DNA of 5,024 bases from Candidatus Colimorpha enterica (GCA_018065475.1 JAGHTD010000193.1:1-5024); one strand, 5' to 3'; shown: positions 1 through 4,944, counted from the stretch's first letter. The notes: generated by a model from the letters alone, not told the origin. Made by a program: numbers and translations.

Positions 1-2
1 CC

Positions 3-443
3 TCCGGTGGTATAAAGACTGTTACGGGGATAGGAATCAATTTCTTCAAAGCGGATATTGACGGCATTGAGGTTTGCGGTGTTTCACGCATAACGGTTGA
101 AGTTGATTCTTCGGGAAACGTCACTGATGTTGTGTACAATATCCGCCGGAATTATAAAAGCAAGGTCAAGGCGGCAATCATTTCCGTTGAAGAAGCATTT
201 CAAAAAATAAAAAGCGGTGAATGCATGGTGCATTATGTAAGCGATAATAGCATAATTGATGTGAAAATAGATGATGTGACATTTCTGTATTGGGAGCAAT
301 CACGCAATAGTGATAATTTAATGATCCAGCCGATTTATGCTTTTACTGGCCTTGGATATGACAGAAACGGGGAATCCGAAAAAGTCGTAATACTTGTTCA
401 GGCGAATCGTATAAACTCCGATCAATATGCATTTTTCGGATAA
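3..443 (+). CDS. C-terminal part of a protein of unknown function (5' truncated by window edge)
   Basis: The frame is open from the left edge to a TAA at 441-443, giving 146 visible residues. The GTG at 132 is therefore only an internal codon and not the start. The visible part begins with a beta-rich stretch (TGIGINFFKADIDGIEV) and an alternating-hydrophobic strand. A segment with ISVEEAFQKIKSGE follows at about visible residue 60, then VTFLYWEQ and MIQPIYAF about 35-50 residues later. A helix of the 'SVEEAF.KI' type followed by strands and a 'QP.Y.F.G' strand recalls the extracytoplasmic PepSY-like or YycH/YycI-like regulatory domains of Bacillota, but this is fold-level resemblance only and I do not claim the family. 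GC is about 40%, clearly lower than the GC-rich genes to its right, so it may have a different history. It converges with the GH20-like gene. Confidence 0.82.
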   Translation, partial: SGGIKTVTGIGINFFKADIDGIEVCGVSRITVEVDSSGNVTDVVYNIRRNYKSKVKAAIISVEEAFQKIKSGECMVHYVSDNSIIDVKIDDVTFLYWEQSRNSDNLMIQPIYAFTGLGYDRNGESEKVVILVQANRINSDQYAFFG

Positions 444-501
444 TCGGAAAGACGATAAGTCAAAAATTGCCTTGCCGATCAAATCACCTATATGTGTAAT
501 C

Positions 502-548
502 AAAAAAACGCTCCGCCGACTGACAAATCAAAAGTCAGTCGGCGGAGT
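502..548 (-). terminator. Rho-independent terminator of the GH20-like gene
   Basis: A perfect 14-bp inverted repeat (511-524 with 534-547) encloses a 9-nt loop. Read on the minus strand, the stem is followed by a short CG and then seven Ts (complement of the A-run 502-508). It lies about 27 nt past the minus-strand stop codon at 575. On the plus strand no T-tract follows, so it is a weaker terminator for the converging upstream gene, though the hairpin may serve both. No other terminator candidate is visible between 444 and 510. Confidence 0.93.
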
Positions 549-574
549 ACTAATGATAAATGCCTTTCCCGAAG

Positions 575-1630
575 TCACAGATTTTTCGGGGTGGTCGGTT
601 TCGGGAGCTTCAGATAATCGTCGCCTCTGTAATAGCGGCAGTAACAGCGGATGACACGTCCCGTCCAGTCGATCTCATCCTTTCCGTCCTCCGTTATTCG
701 GGGGTTGTTTTTCAGTCTGTCGAGAAGCTCCGTAATCGGCATCCACGTCGTGTGGAAGGTGCCGAGGACGTTACCTTTATCCTGCTTCCGGGCACAGTCA
801 AAGAACCTTTCGGCGTTCTCGGGAGAGGAAAAGGTGCAGAGGCAGAGCTTGTAGCCCGCGTCCGTCAGCGCCTTGACCGACGGATAATCGGGGCAGTTCT
901 CGTAGTGCCAGTCGCAGATTATTATGTCCTTATCGACCTTGCCGAGGGAGGAAGCGGTGTTTATGGCGCTCGCTTCCCAGGTGCCGTAGCCGGCAGAAGC
1001 CGCATCGAGCATTCTGTCGCCCCACATCATCGTGGTTATCCCGCGTGATTTCAGATGAGCGGCGATACGGTTCACCCATCCGGCGAAAAGCTCGCCGTTG
1101 TCCTTGCCCCTGCATCTGTCGCAGATACCCATAGAGAAGACTTCGTCACAGCCGATATGGAGCGTTTTTGCCTCAAAAGCGTCGGTCAGCTCGTCGGCGA
1201 GATCCATAAGAAAGGGAAAAAGATCGGGGTGAGAGGGGCAGAGAACGAAGTGGACGTTCTGCTTCCCGCCGAGGGGGATCTCGAGGAACTCGGGGTGCGA
1301 CCTCGCAAGCCCGTCGGGGGTCGAGGCGTGATCCTGTATGCCCTGGTGGCCGAGGAGGTTCATCTTCGGGATAAGCTCGATCCCGTTGCGGCGGCAGGTC
1401 CCGACGATCTTCTTCACGTCGGAGAGGGAGAGGGGCTGATCGCCTCTGACCTCGGGGTGGGAGGTGTATTCGTAGTTGTAGCGGACTATCAGCAGGATGG
1501 TGTTCACGCCGTCGGGCGCGAGGACGTTGTCGATGAGAGAACAGAAAGCGTCAACCTCTGCGGGCGCGGGCGACATAAAGCACACCCCGCGCTTTTGCCA
1601 AGGGTAGGACGAAATGAGTTGTGGAGACAT
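575..1630 (-). CDS. Compact family-20-like glycoside hydrolase (beta-N-acetylhexosaminidase-like)
   Basis: The 351-residue protein carries LHIGCDEVF at residues 157-165, which matches the GH20 signature H-x-G-x-D-E. D162/E163 are the expected catalytic pair of substrate-assisted hexosaminidases (E as acid/base, D orienting the N-acetyl group). Later barrel elements typical of the family are MMWGDRML (201-208), an aromatic IICDWHYE (237-244) and a tryptophan at 296. The usual N-terminal GH20b domain is missing, and there is no signal peptide or membrane segment, so it is probably cytoplasmic and acts on imported oligosaccharides. It is cysteine-rich, with a CxxC at 170-173. The ATG at 1628-1630 follows GGAGG (1638-1642) with a 7-nt gap. 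The gene has its own promoter and terminator. The catalytic signature is convincing; the exact substrate (GlcNAc or GalNAc) cannot be read from sequence. Confidence 0.9.
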   Translation of the reverse strand: MSPQLISSYPWQKRGVCFMSPAPAEVDAFCSLIDNVLAPDGVNTILLIVRYNYEYTSHPEVRGDQPLSLSDVKKIVGTCRRNGIELIPKMNLLGHQGIQDHASTPDGLARSHPEFLEIPLGGKQNVHFVLCPSHPDLFPFLMDLADELTDAFEAKTLHIGCDEVFSMGICDRCRGKDNGELFAGWVNRIAAHLKSRGITTMMWGDRMLDAASAGYGTWEASAINTASSLGKVDKDIIICDWHYENCPDYPSVKALTDAGYKLCLCTFSSPENAERFFDCARKQDKGNVLGTFHTTWMPITELLDRLKNNPRITEDGKDEIDWTGRVIRCYCRYYRGDDYLKLPKPTTPKNL

Positions 1631-1637
1631 GGCTTTT

Positions 1638-1642
1638 CCTCC
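1638..1642 (-). promoter_or_regulatory. Ribosome-binding site of the GH20-like gene
   Basis: The minus strand reads GGAGG followed by AAAAGCC and then ATG. This near-consensus Shine-Dalgarno site at 7-nt spacing fixes the start at 1630. Confidence 0.88.
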
Positions 1643-1664
1643 GGGATACGTTGTCGATACGATA

Positions 1665-1694
1665 ATTATATCACTTCTCCGCGGGAAAAGTCAA
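1665..1694 (-). promoter_or_regulatory. Sigma-A-type promoter of the GH20-like gene
   Basis: On the minus strand TTGACT (1689-1694) and a perfect TATAAT (1665-1670) are separated by 18 nt. Transcription would start near 1658, leaving a leader of about 28 nt before the ATG. The hexamer GATACG (plus-strand reading) occurs at 1645-1650 and 1656-1661, 11 nt apart and overlapping the expected start of transcription; it could be an operator, but this is speculation. The promoter lies downstream of the preceding gene's terminator, so the gene is a separate unit. Confidence 0.8.
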
Positions 1695-1710
1695 TATATG
1701 TGCGGCGGGA

Positions 1711-1747
1711 AAATTGAATTGCCGGGCGTTCCGAAGAACGCCCGGCA
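1711..1747 (-). terminator. Rho-independent terminator of the LamG-like surface protein gene
   Basis: GCCGGGCGTT (1721-1730) pairs perfectly with AACGCCCGGC (1737-1746) around a 6-nt loop, and a T-A pair extends the stem to 11 bp. On the minus strand the stem is followed by AATTCAATTTTC, a modest U-tract. It lies 14 nt past the stop codon at 1761. It separates this gene from the GH20-like gene downstream on the same strand. Confidence 0.88.
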
Positions 1748-1760
1748 TACAGTGCGCTTT

Positions 1761-2852
1761 TTAATGCTTTGTGCGTTTTGATCTGACGACAGCGACTGCC
1801 GCACCCAAGGCGGCGATAACCGCAGAGGAGGCGACGGCGGCGATCGCCGTCACTTTGCCGTTGTGCTGCGTTTCGGATTTATCGGTGTCAGCCGTACTTT
1901 CGGGCGCCGTCGTACTTTCGGGTACTGTCGTGCTTTCGGGCACTGTCGTACTTTCGGGTGCTGTCGTGCTTTCGGGTACGGTCGTATCATCAATGACGGT
2001 CGTGCTGTCGGATCCGGTTTCCGTCGTGTCGGAAACGTCCGTCACGTCGCCGGAAGGGGGAATGTAAAAATCAACTTCAATATCGTGTGTGATATCTATA
2101 TCGGGCCTTGTGCCGGAGAAGATCCGTACGTTATCCATGTAGCAGTCGAACGGGAAACCCTGCGCGTCGGGCTGACCGAACAATATCTCGCGGTAGGAAA
2201 CGATATCCTTGCATTTGGGGTCAAGCTCGGCCATGTACGCCTTGTAGCCGTCAACGTAACCGGTCACGATCTTGTTCTGAAAGTCAAAAACGACGGCGGC
2301 GTCATACCATCTGCCCAAGCGGAAGGCAGGTATCTTGTCTGCGAATTTGGCTGTGAAGCCGGGCTTGCCTTCGTGGATCCTGATAAGAGCGGGCTGGCGG
2401 TTGTCGAGCCAATCGCAGGTGCCGTCGGAGCAGTAGGATTTGACCTGAAGCTGAAAGATGTTCTGACCTTCGTACTTCTCCCAATCGAAGCCGGGAACGT
2501 CGTTGAACATGAGCTCGACCTCGATAACGACCTGCTGTCCGAAGGTCTCGGCGAGGGCGCAGTCGTTCCAGTCGAGGTAACAGTCTGTGCCGCCGGAAAC
2601 GTAATTGCCTTTTTTGTCGTTGACCCTCGGGTTCGCCTTGGCGTTTTCGGGAGAGTTGTAGAAACGGACGCACTTGCCTCCGCCCTCTCTGTCAACGATC
2701 TCGGGGAGCACTTTGCACTGACCGAGGGCGAAGATGCCGAGGTCGCCGTCATCGAAATTGACGCTGATCTCTTTGCCCTCGCCTGCGAAGCAGAGGTAAG
2801 CGCAGGAGATCATAATAATTGCAGCCAAAAGAAGTGAAATAAAATGTTTCAT
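1761..2852 (-). CDS. Exported, C-terminally membrane-anchored protein with a LamG/concanavalin-like domain
   Basis: This is 363 residues from the chosen ATG at 2850-2852. The order is: a signal peptide (basic MKH, hydrophobic core 4-23, likely cleavage after CFA at about 23); a beta-rich jelly-roll-like domain (about 28-248) starting SVNFDDGD and ending YMDNVRIFSG, which resembles the last strand of LamG/concanavalin-like domains, with RWYDAAVVFDF (181-191) matching a typical core strand; a Ser/Thr/Glu/Pro linker (about 265-328) with five TTVPES/TTAPES units; a hydrophobic helix (about 334-356); and the basic tail RSKRTKH. No LPXTG motif is present, so anchoring is by the membrane helix. Eight cysteines lie in the globular part (46, 61, 91, 98, 141, 146, 214, 237), which suggests disulfides. 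It probably binds a carbohydrate or other surface ligand; no catalytic residues are recognisable. An upstream ATG at 2906 lacks a ribosome-binding site and overlaps the promoter. Confidence 0.92.
   Translation of the reverse strand: MKHFISLLLAAIIMISCAYLCFAGEGKEISVNFDDGDLGIFALGQCKVLPEIVDREGGGKCVRFYNSPENAKANPRVNDKKGNYVSGGTDCYLDWNDCALAETFGQQVVIEVELMFNDVPGFDWEKYEGQNIFQLQVKSYCSDGTCDWLDNRQPALIRIHEGKPGFTAKFADKIPAFRLGRWYDAAVVFDFQNKIVTGYVDGYKAYMAELDPKCKDIVSYREILFGQPDAQGFPFDCYMDNVRIFSGTRPDIDITHDIEVDFYIPPSGDVTDVSDTTETGSDSTTVIDDTTVPESTTAPESTTVPESTTVPESTTAPESTADTDKSETQHNGKVTAIAAVASSAVIAALGAAVAVVRSKRTKH
1896..1985 (-). repeat. Five tandem 18-bp units encoding TT(V/A)PES linker
   Basis: Five in-frame 18-bp units encode the order V, A, V, V, A at position 3 of TTxPES (residues 290-319). 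Units differ at a few silent or near-silent positions. The sixth position on either side degrades (TTVIDD before, TADTDK after). This is a stalk between the folded domain and the membrane helix, of a type prone to copy-number change by slippage and to O-glycosylation in surface proteins. Confidence 0.95.
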
Positions 2853-2860
2853 GTTTGTAT

Positions 2861-2865
2861 CCTCC
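2861..2865 (-). promoter_or_regulatory. Ribosome-binding site that decides the start of the LamG-like gene
   Basis: The minus strand reads GGGAGG, eight nucleotides and then ATG at 2850-2852, directly before MKH and the hydrophobic signal core. This rules out the ATG at 2904-2906, which would add 18 hydrophilic residues before the signal peptide and has no Shine-Dalgarno sequence. Confidence 0.9.
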
Positions 2866-2896
2866 CGTTTTTTCTCTTTCGAGATTGCTTTATTAT

Positions 2897-2925
2897 ATAT
2901 TAACATAAAAAATCCGGTTTGTCAA
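2897..2925 (-). promoter_or_regulatory. Probable promoter of the LamG-like gene
   Basis: On the minus strand a perfect TTGACA (2920-2925) is followed after 17 nt by TAATAT (2897-2902), which matches 4 of 6 consensus -10 positions. A perfect TATAAT also lies at 2892-2897, but at 22 nt from this -35 the spacing is too long. The leader is AT-rich and holds a small TCTC-GAAA-GAGA hairpin (2873-2884). Confidence 0.65.
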
Positions 2926-3125
2926 GGATTTTTGGGGATTTTTGCGGAAGCCGGGCGTATGGCAAAATGTATTCCCGTAGGGGACGGGCTTCGTAACATG
3001 CGCCTCGTCTCCCGCGAACAGCGGGTGTATCTTACGTTACGGCTGCCGTTTTCCGAAATCCGAAAACCGAAAACTTCTTCCCTCAAATGCCACGGGTTCA
3101 TAAGGCAGTTTTTGTATAAAAAAGC
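2926..3125. other. Intergenic stretch without a credible gene; small inverted repeats
   Basis: No open frame here has a ribosome-binding site or protein-like composition. Small inverted repeats occur: CCCGT/ACGGG (2974-2978 with 2984-2988), and CGTAAC/GTTACG (2992-2997 with 3036-3041) enclosing CCCGC/GCGGG (3011-3015 with 3021-3025). The last two nest and could form a short structured RNA on either strand. I see no convincing promoter reading into it from either side. It may be the remnant of a dispersed repeat. Confidence 0.4.
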
Positions 3126-3168
3126 ACCTGCTGAGAAGAGTAAAAATCCTTTTCAGCAGGTTTTCTTT
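3126..3168. terminator. Bidirectional intrinsic terminator hairpin
   Basis: ACCTGCTGAGAAG (3126-3138) pairs with CTTTTCAGCAGGT (3149-3161) in a 13-bp stem with one G-U wobble and a 10-nt loop. On the plus strand it runs into TTTTCTTTATT; on the minus strand it is followed by GCTTTTTTATAC, so it fits a terminator in both directions. Neither side has an adjacent gene ending here: the genes on both sides point away from it. Confidence 0.8.
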
Positions 3169-3196
3169 ATTATGCGTCTCATACCGTAGCAAGCAG

Positions 3197-3216
3197 GGAA
3201 ATTATATATAATTTCC
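3197..3216. repeat. Perfect 20-bp palindrome
   Basis: GGAAATTATATATAATTTCC is its own reverse complement. Its core contains TATAAT on both strands, but no acceptable -35 lies at 16-19 nt on either side, so I do not call it a promoter. It ends 8 nt before the first AGTGATGT box and probably forms the left end of the same element. Confidence 0.95.
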
Positions 3217-3223
3217 GAAAAAA

Positions 3224-3398
3224 AGTGATGTTTGCCCTTTCGGGCAAGTGATGTTATGGCTATGCCATAGTGATGTTTTGCGGCGTTGCCGCAAAAGTGA
3301 TGTGATGTGTTCCTCACACGCCCGCAGGCACATCACTCGGCGAAGCCGAACATCACGCATGAAGTGCGCATCACGTTCCGCAAAAGGCGGAACACATC
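3224..3398. repeat. Mirror-symmetric array of AGTGATGT / ACATCAC boxes separated by small hairpins
   Basis: Four perfect AGTGATGT boxes start at 3224, 3247, 3269 and 3296. Between them lie hairpins TTGCCC/GGGCAA (3232-3247, 4-nt loop), TATGGC/GCCATA (3255-3269, 3-nt loop) and TTTGCGGC/GCCGCAAA (3277-3295, 3-nt loop). After the centre, the reverse-complement box appears as ACATCACT (3330-3337), ACATCACG (3350-3357), GCATCAC (3368-3374) and a shortened ACATC (3394-3398). These are separated by hairpins TCGGC/GCCGA (3337-3349), CGCAT/GTGCG (3356-3368, one wobble) and GTTCCGC/GCGGAAC (3375-3393). Each left box can pair with a right box, giving a nested ladder with side hairpins. No credible coding sequence is present; function is unknown. 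Confidence 0.9.
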
Positions 3399-3399
3399 G

Positions 3400-3453
3400 T
3401 TTCGGCGCGTATCGGATAAGTTGAAAAAACTTTCTTATCGGCACGCGCCGAAA
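3400..3453. repeat. Long stem-loop closing the hairpin array
   Basis: TTTCGGCGCGT (3400-3410) pairs perfectly with ACGCGCCGAAA (3443-3453). After a small asymmetric internal loop, GATAAG (3415-3420) pairs with CTTATC (3434-3439) over a 13-nt A-rich loop. No T-tract follows on the plus strand and no A-tract precedes it, so it is not a standard intrinsic terminator in either direction. It ends 13 nt before the -35 box of the downstream promoter. Confidence 0.85.
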
Positions 3454-3466
3454 TCCCCCTCAAATC

Positions 3467-3495
3467 TTGCAAAATACGGCGGAATAGTGTATAAT
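3467..3495 (+). promoter_or_regulatory. Sigma-A-type promoter of the lipoprotein glycosidase-like gene
   Basis: TTGCAA (3467-3472) and a perfect TATAAT (3490-3495) are separated by 17 nt. Transcription would start near 3502. The resulting leader of about 45 nt contains an inverted repeat, AAGCCG (3509-3514) with CGGCTT (3521-3526), a 6-bp hairpin ending just upstream of the weak ribosome-binding site. Confidence 0.8.
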
Positions 3496-3530
3496 GGATG
3501 AGAAAACGAAGCCGGGCGATCGGCTTGCCA

Positions 3531-3536
3531 AAGGGA
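3531..3536 (+). promoter_or_regulatory. Weak ribosome-binding site of the lipoprotein gene
   Basis: AAGGGA lies 10 nt before the ATG at 3547 (13 nt before the second ATG at 3550). The match is poor compared with the GGAGG sites of the two minus-strand genes, and it sits 4 nt after the leader hairpin at 3509-3526. Confidence 0.5.
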
Positions 3537-3546
3537 AACACGAAAT

Positions 3547-4944
3547 ATGATGAAGAAAACATTTTTGATCCTTCTTGCCGCCGTCCTCGCTTTCGGGGCG
3601 GTGTCCTGCGCGGGGAACGTCCCGGGCGGGGACAGCACCTCCGGGAACACGGCGGGCGACACCGCAGGCAATACGGCGGGCGAAACCGCGGACGACACCA
3701 CAGGTGACACCTCGGGTGACACCACATCCGAAACCTCCGACACGCCCTCCGACGGCGAAAACGACCCGCTCGCCCTCTGCATAACGGAGGCGATGACGCT
3801 CACGGGGACGGCGGCGGATATCCGCGCACGCTACAAGGATTATGCCGAAATGGGCTTCACCGCGGTGAGGATCGACGGCGGTTTCAGCATGAAAACGGCG
3901 GAAAAATGCACCCTCACCGACTATTTCGTCACCCAGCTCCGCGAGGCGGAGCGGGTTGGGCTGACCGTCAAGCTGATAATCCCGACGGTGATGACCGTTC
4001 CGACCTACGTTAAGGACGACCCCGGGATGTATTTTTACGACGAGCAGGGCAGGCAGGGTGTGAACTCGGTCAGCTATTTCTGGGACGGCCTGCTCTCCTA
4101 CACCGAAAACGCCCTCCGACAGGAGCTTAAAGCGCTGAAAAGGAGCGGATATATGTCCGTCGTGGGCGGTCTCGTCGTTGACTTCGGAGCGGCGGGCGAG
4201 CCGATCTACCCCGCGCAATGGACGCAGGGAAGGAGCGAGAACGACTGCCTTTGGTGGTTCGGCGAGGCGGCGGAGAGGAGCTTCCGCGACGCTATGGAGA
4301 AAAAATACGGCGATTATGCCGCCCTGTCCTCGGCTCGGGGCAAAAAGATCTCATCCTTTGACGCCGTAAGACCTCCCAAGAGGGGCGAGGGCAAGGGGCA
4401 GTGGTTCGCCGACGCCATCGAGTGGTATTATCAGGTGAAAAGGGACTTCATCGAGGCGCAGATAGGCGTTTACAAAAAGGTAACGGCAGAATACGGGCTT
4501 TCGGTCCCGCTCGTCCTCTATATGCCCGGCACCGAGGCGACCGAAGCGGATAAGAAGCAGGCGGCGGAGACCGCAGATCCCGGCTCGGGCGTCTGTCTTG
4601 CCGCCGACAACGGATTTATGGTCGATATGGCGGTGAAATACGGCTGCGTCCTGCAATATACGGGCGCAAACGACATTGCCCGGCTGTCGGGGATCGTCGG
4701 ATATATGGAGAAAAAGGGCTGTGCCGACATCCCGGTTTACGCCGAGAACGCGGGCGACCCCGGCTCGGCAAAGATGTTCCTCGGATCGGAGGAGGAGCTT
4801 TTCTCCCTCGGTCTGGCGGGGCTCGACTTCACCAACGCCTCGCATATCTACGTCGGGGACGAAAAGGACGCCTTCCGTTCGGAGCTTGAAAAGAGCATGA
4901 AAAAGTGGACGGAATACGTCGGGAGCAGAAACTCGCTTCGCTGA
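3547..4944 (+). CDS. Lipoprotein with a TIM-barrel glycosidase-like domain (GH42/GH14-like motifs)
   Basis: Of 465 residues, 1-21 form a lipoprotein signal (MMKK, hydrophobic core, lipobox AVSC with C21 lipidated). Residues 22-72 are a Gly/Thr/Asp/Glu spacer with seven four-residue repeats. The rest reads like a TIM barrel: AEMGFTAVRIDGGF (100-113); GLTVKLIIPTVMTVP (138-152), then DEQG and SVSYFWD, which recalls the GH42 segment 'G-KV-LATPT--PP---'; VVDFGAAGEPIYPAQW (210-225) with candidate acid/base E218; a helix with KKYGDYAALSSARG (252-265), like the GH42 'YG-I--LN-AWG'; and DIPVYAENAGDPG (394-406) with candidate nucleophile E400. The Asn that precedes the acid/base in clan GH-A is Gly here, and GAAGEPIYP instead resembles the GPAGELRYP acid motif of GH14 beta-amylases. 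It is probably a surface-exposed glycan-active protein of uncertain family. The start may be 3547 or 3550. It is GC-rich (about 60%). Confidence 0.9.
   Translation: MMKKTFLILLAAVLAFGAVSCAGNVPGGDSTSGNTAGDTAGNTAGETADDTTGDTSGDTTSETSDTPSDGENDPLALCITEAMTLTGTAADIRARYKDYAEMGFTAVRIDGGFSMKTAEKCTLTDYFVTQLREAERVGLTVKLIIPTVMTVPTYVKDDPGMYFYDEQGRQGVNSVSYFWDGLLSYTENALRQELKALKRSGYMSVVGGLVVDFGAAGEPIYPAQWTQGRSENDCLWWFGEAAERSFRDAMEKKYGDYAALSSARGKKISSFDAVRPPKRGEGKGQWFADAIEWYYQVKRDFIEAQIGVYKKVTAEYGLSVPLVLYMPGTEATEADKKQAAETADPGSGVCLAADNGFMVDMAVKYGCVLQYTGANDIARLSGIVGYMEKKGCADIPVYAENAGDPGSAKMFLGSEEELFSLGLAGLDFTNASHIYVGDEKDAFRSELEKSMKKWTEYVGSRNSLR
3643..3726 (+). repeat. Seven 12-bp units encoding a G-(N/D/E)-T-(A/T/S) spacer
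   Basis: Residues 33-60 read GNTA, GDTA, GNTA, GETA, DDTT, GDTS, GDTT. This acidic, flexible stalk just after the lipidated cysteine would hold the catalytic-like domain away from the membrane. Residues 61-72 continue as low-complexity Ser/Thr/Asp without the exact period. Confidence 0.9.

Noticed and set aside
132..134. GTG as the start of the left-edge gene
   Set aside because: The frame is open upstream to the window edge with protein-like sequence, so this is an internal valine.
560..1048. Plus-strand open frame of 162 codons
   Set aside because: Shadow of the C-terminal half of the GH20-like gene; no ribosome-binding site and no recognisable protein features.
1055..1717. Plus-strand open frame of 220 codons
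   Set aside because: Antisense to the GH20-like gene, whose catalytic motif, ribosome-binding site, promoter and terminator are all present. The plus frame has none and crosses the promoter.
1863..2837. Plus-strand open frame of 324 codons
   Set aside because: It is antisense to the LamG-like gene, has no ribosome-binding site, and reads as Arg/Gly/Val-rich translation of the repeat stalk (FGRRRTFGYCRAFGH). The minus-strand frame has signal peptide, domain, linker and membrane helix in order.
2904..2906. Upstream ATG as the start of the LamG-like gene
   Set aside because: It would put 18 hydrophilic residues before the signal peptide, lacks a ribosome-binding site, and overlaps the predicted promoter.
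2851..3189. Plus-strand open frame of 112 codons in the intergenic region
   Set aside because: It starts antisense to the first codons of the LamG-like gene, runs through that gene's promoter and the bidirectional terminator hairpin, and has no ribosome-binding site.
3197..3216. Divergent promoter within the AT palindrome
   Set aside because: TATAAT occurs on both strands, but no -35-like hexamer is found at suitable distance on either side.
3224..3398. CRISPR array
   Set aside because: The repeated unit is only 8 bp, spacers are hairpins of 12-19 nt, and the second half is inverted. None of this fits CRISPR repeat-spacer structure.
3202..3444. Small open frames on both strands over the hairpin array (also 3307-3501 plus)
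   Set aside because: Their residues simply translate the repeated boxes and hairpins; no ribosome-binding site and no protein-like composition.
3460..4218. Minus-strand open frame of 252 codons
   Set aside because: Antisense to the lipoprotein and its promoter. Its composition (repeated CGVARG and RIACGV patterns) comes from the tetrapeptide-repeat DNA.
4351..4845. Minus-strand open frame of 164 codons
   Set aside because: Antisense to the lipoprotein barrel domain; explained by high GC, with no ribosome-binding site.
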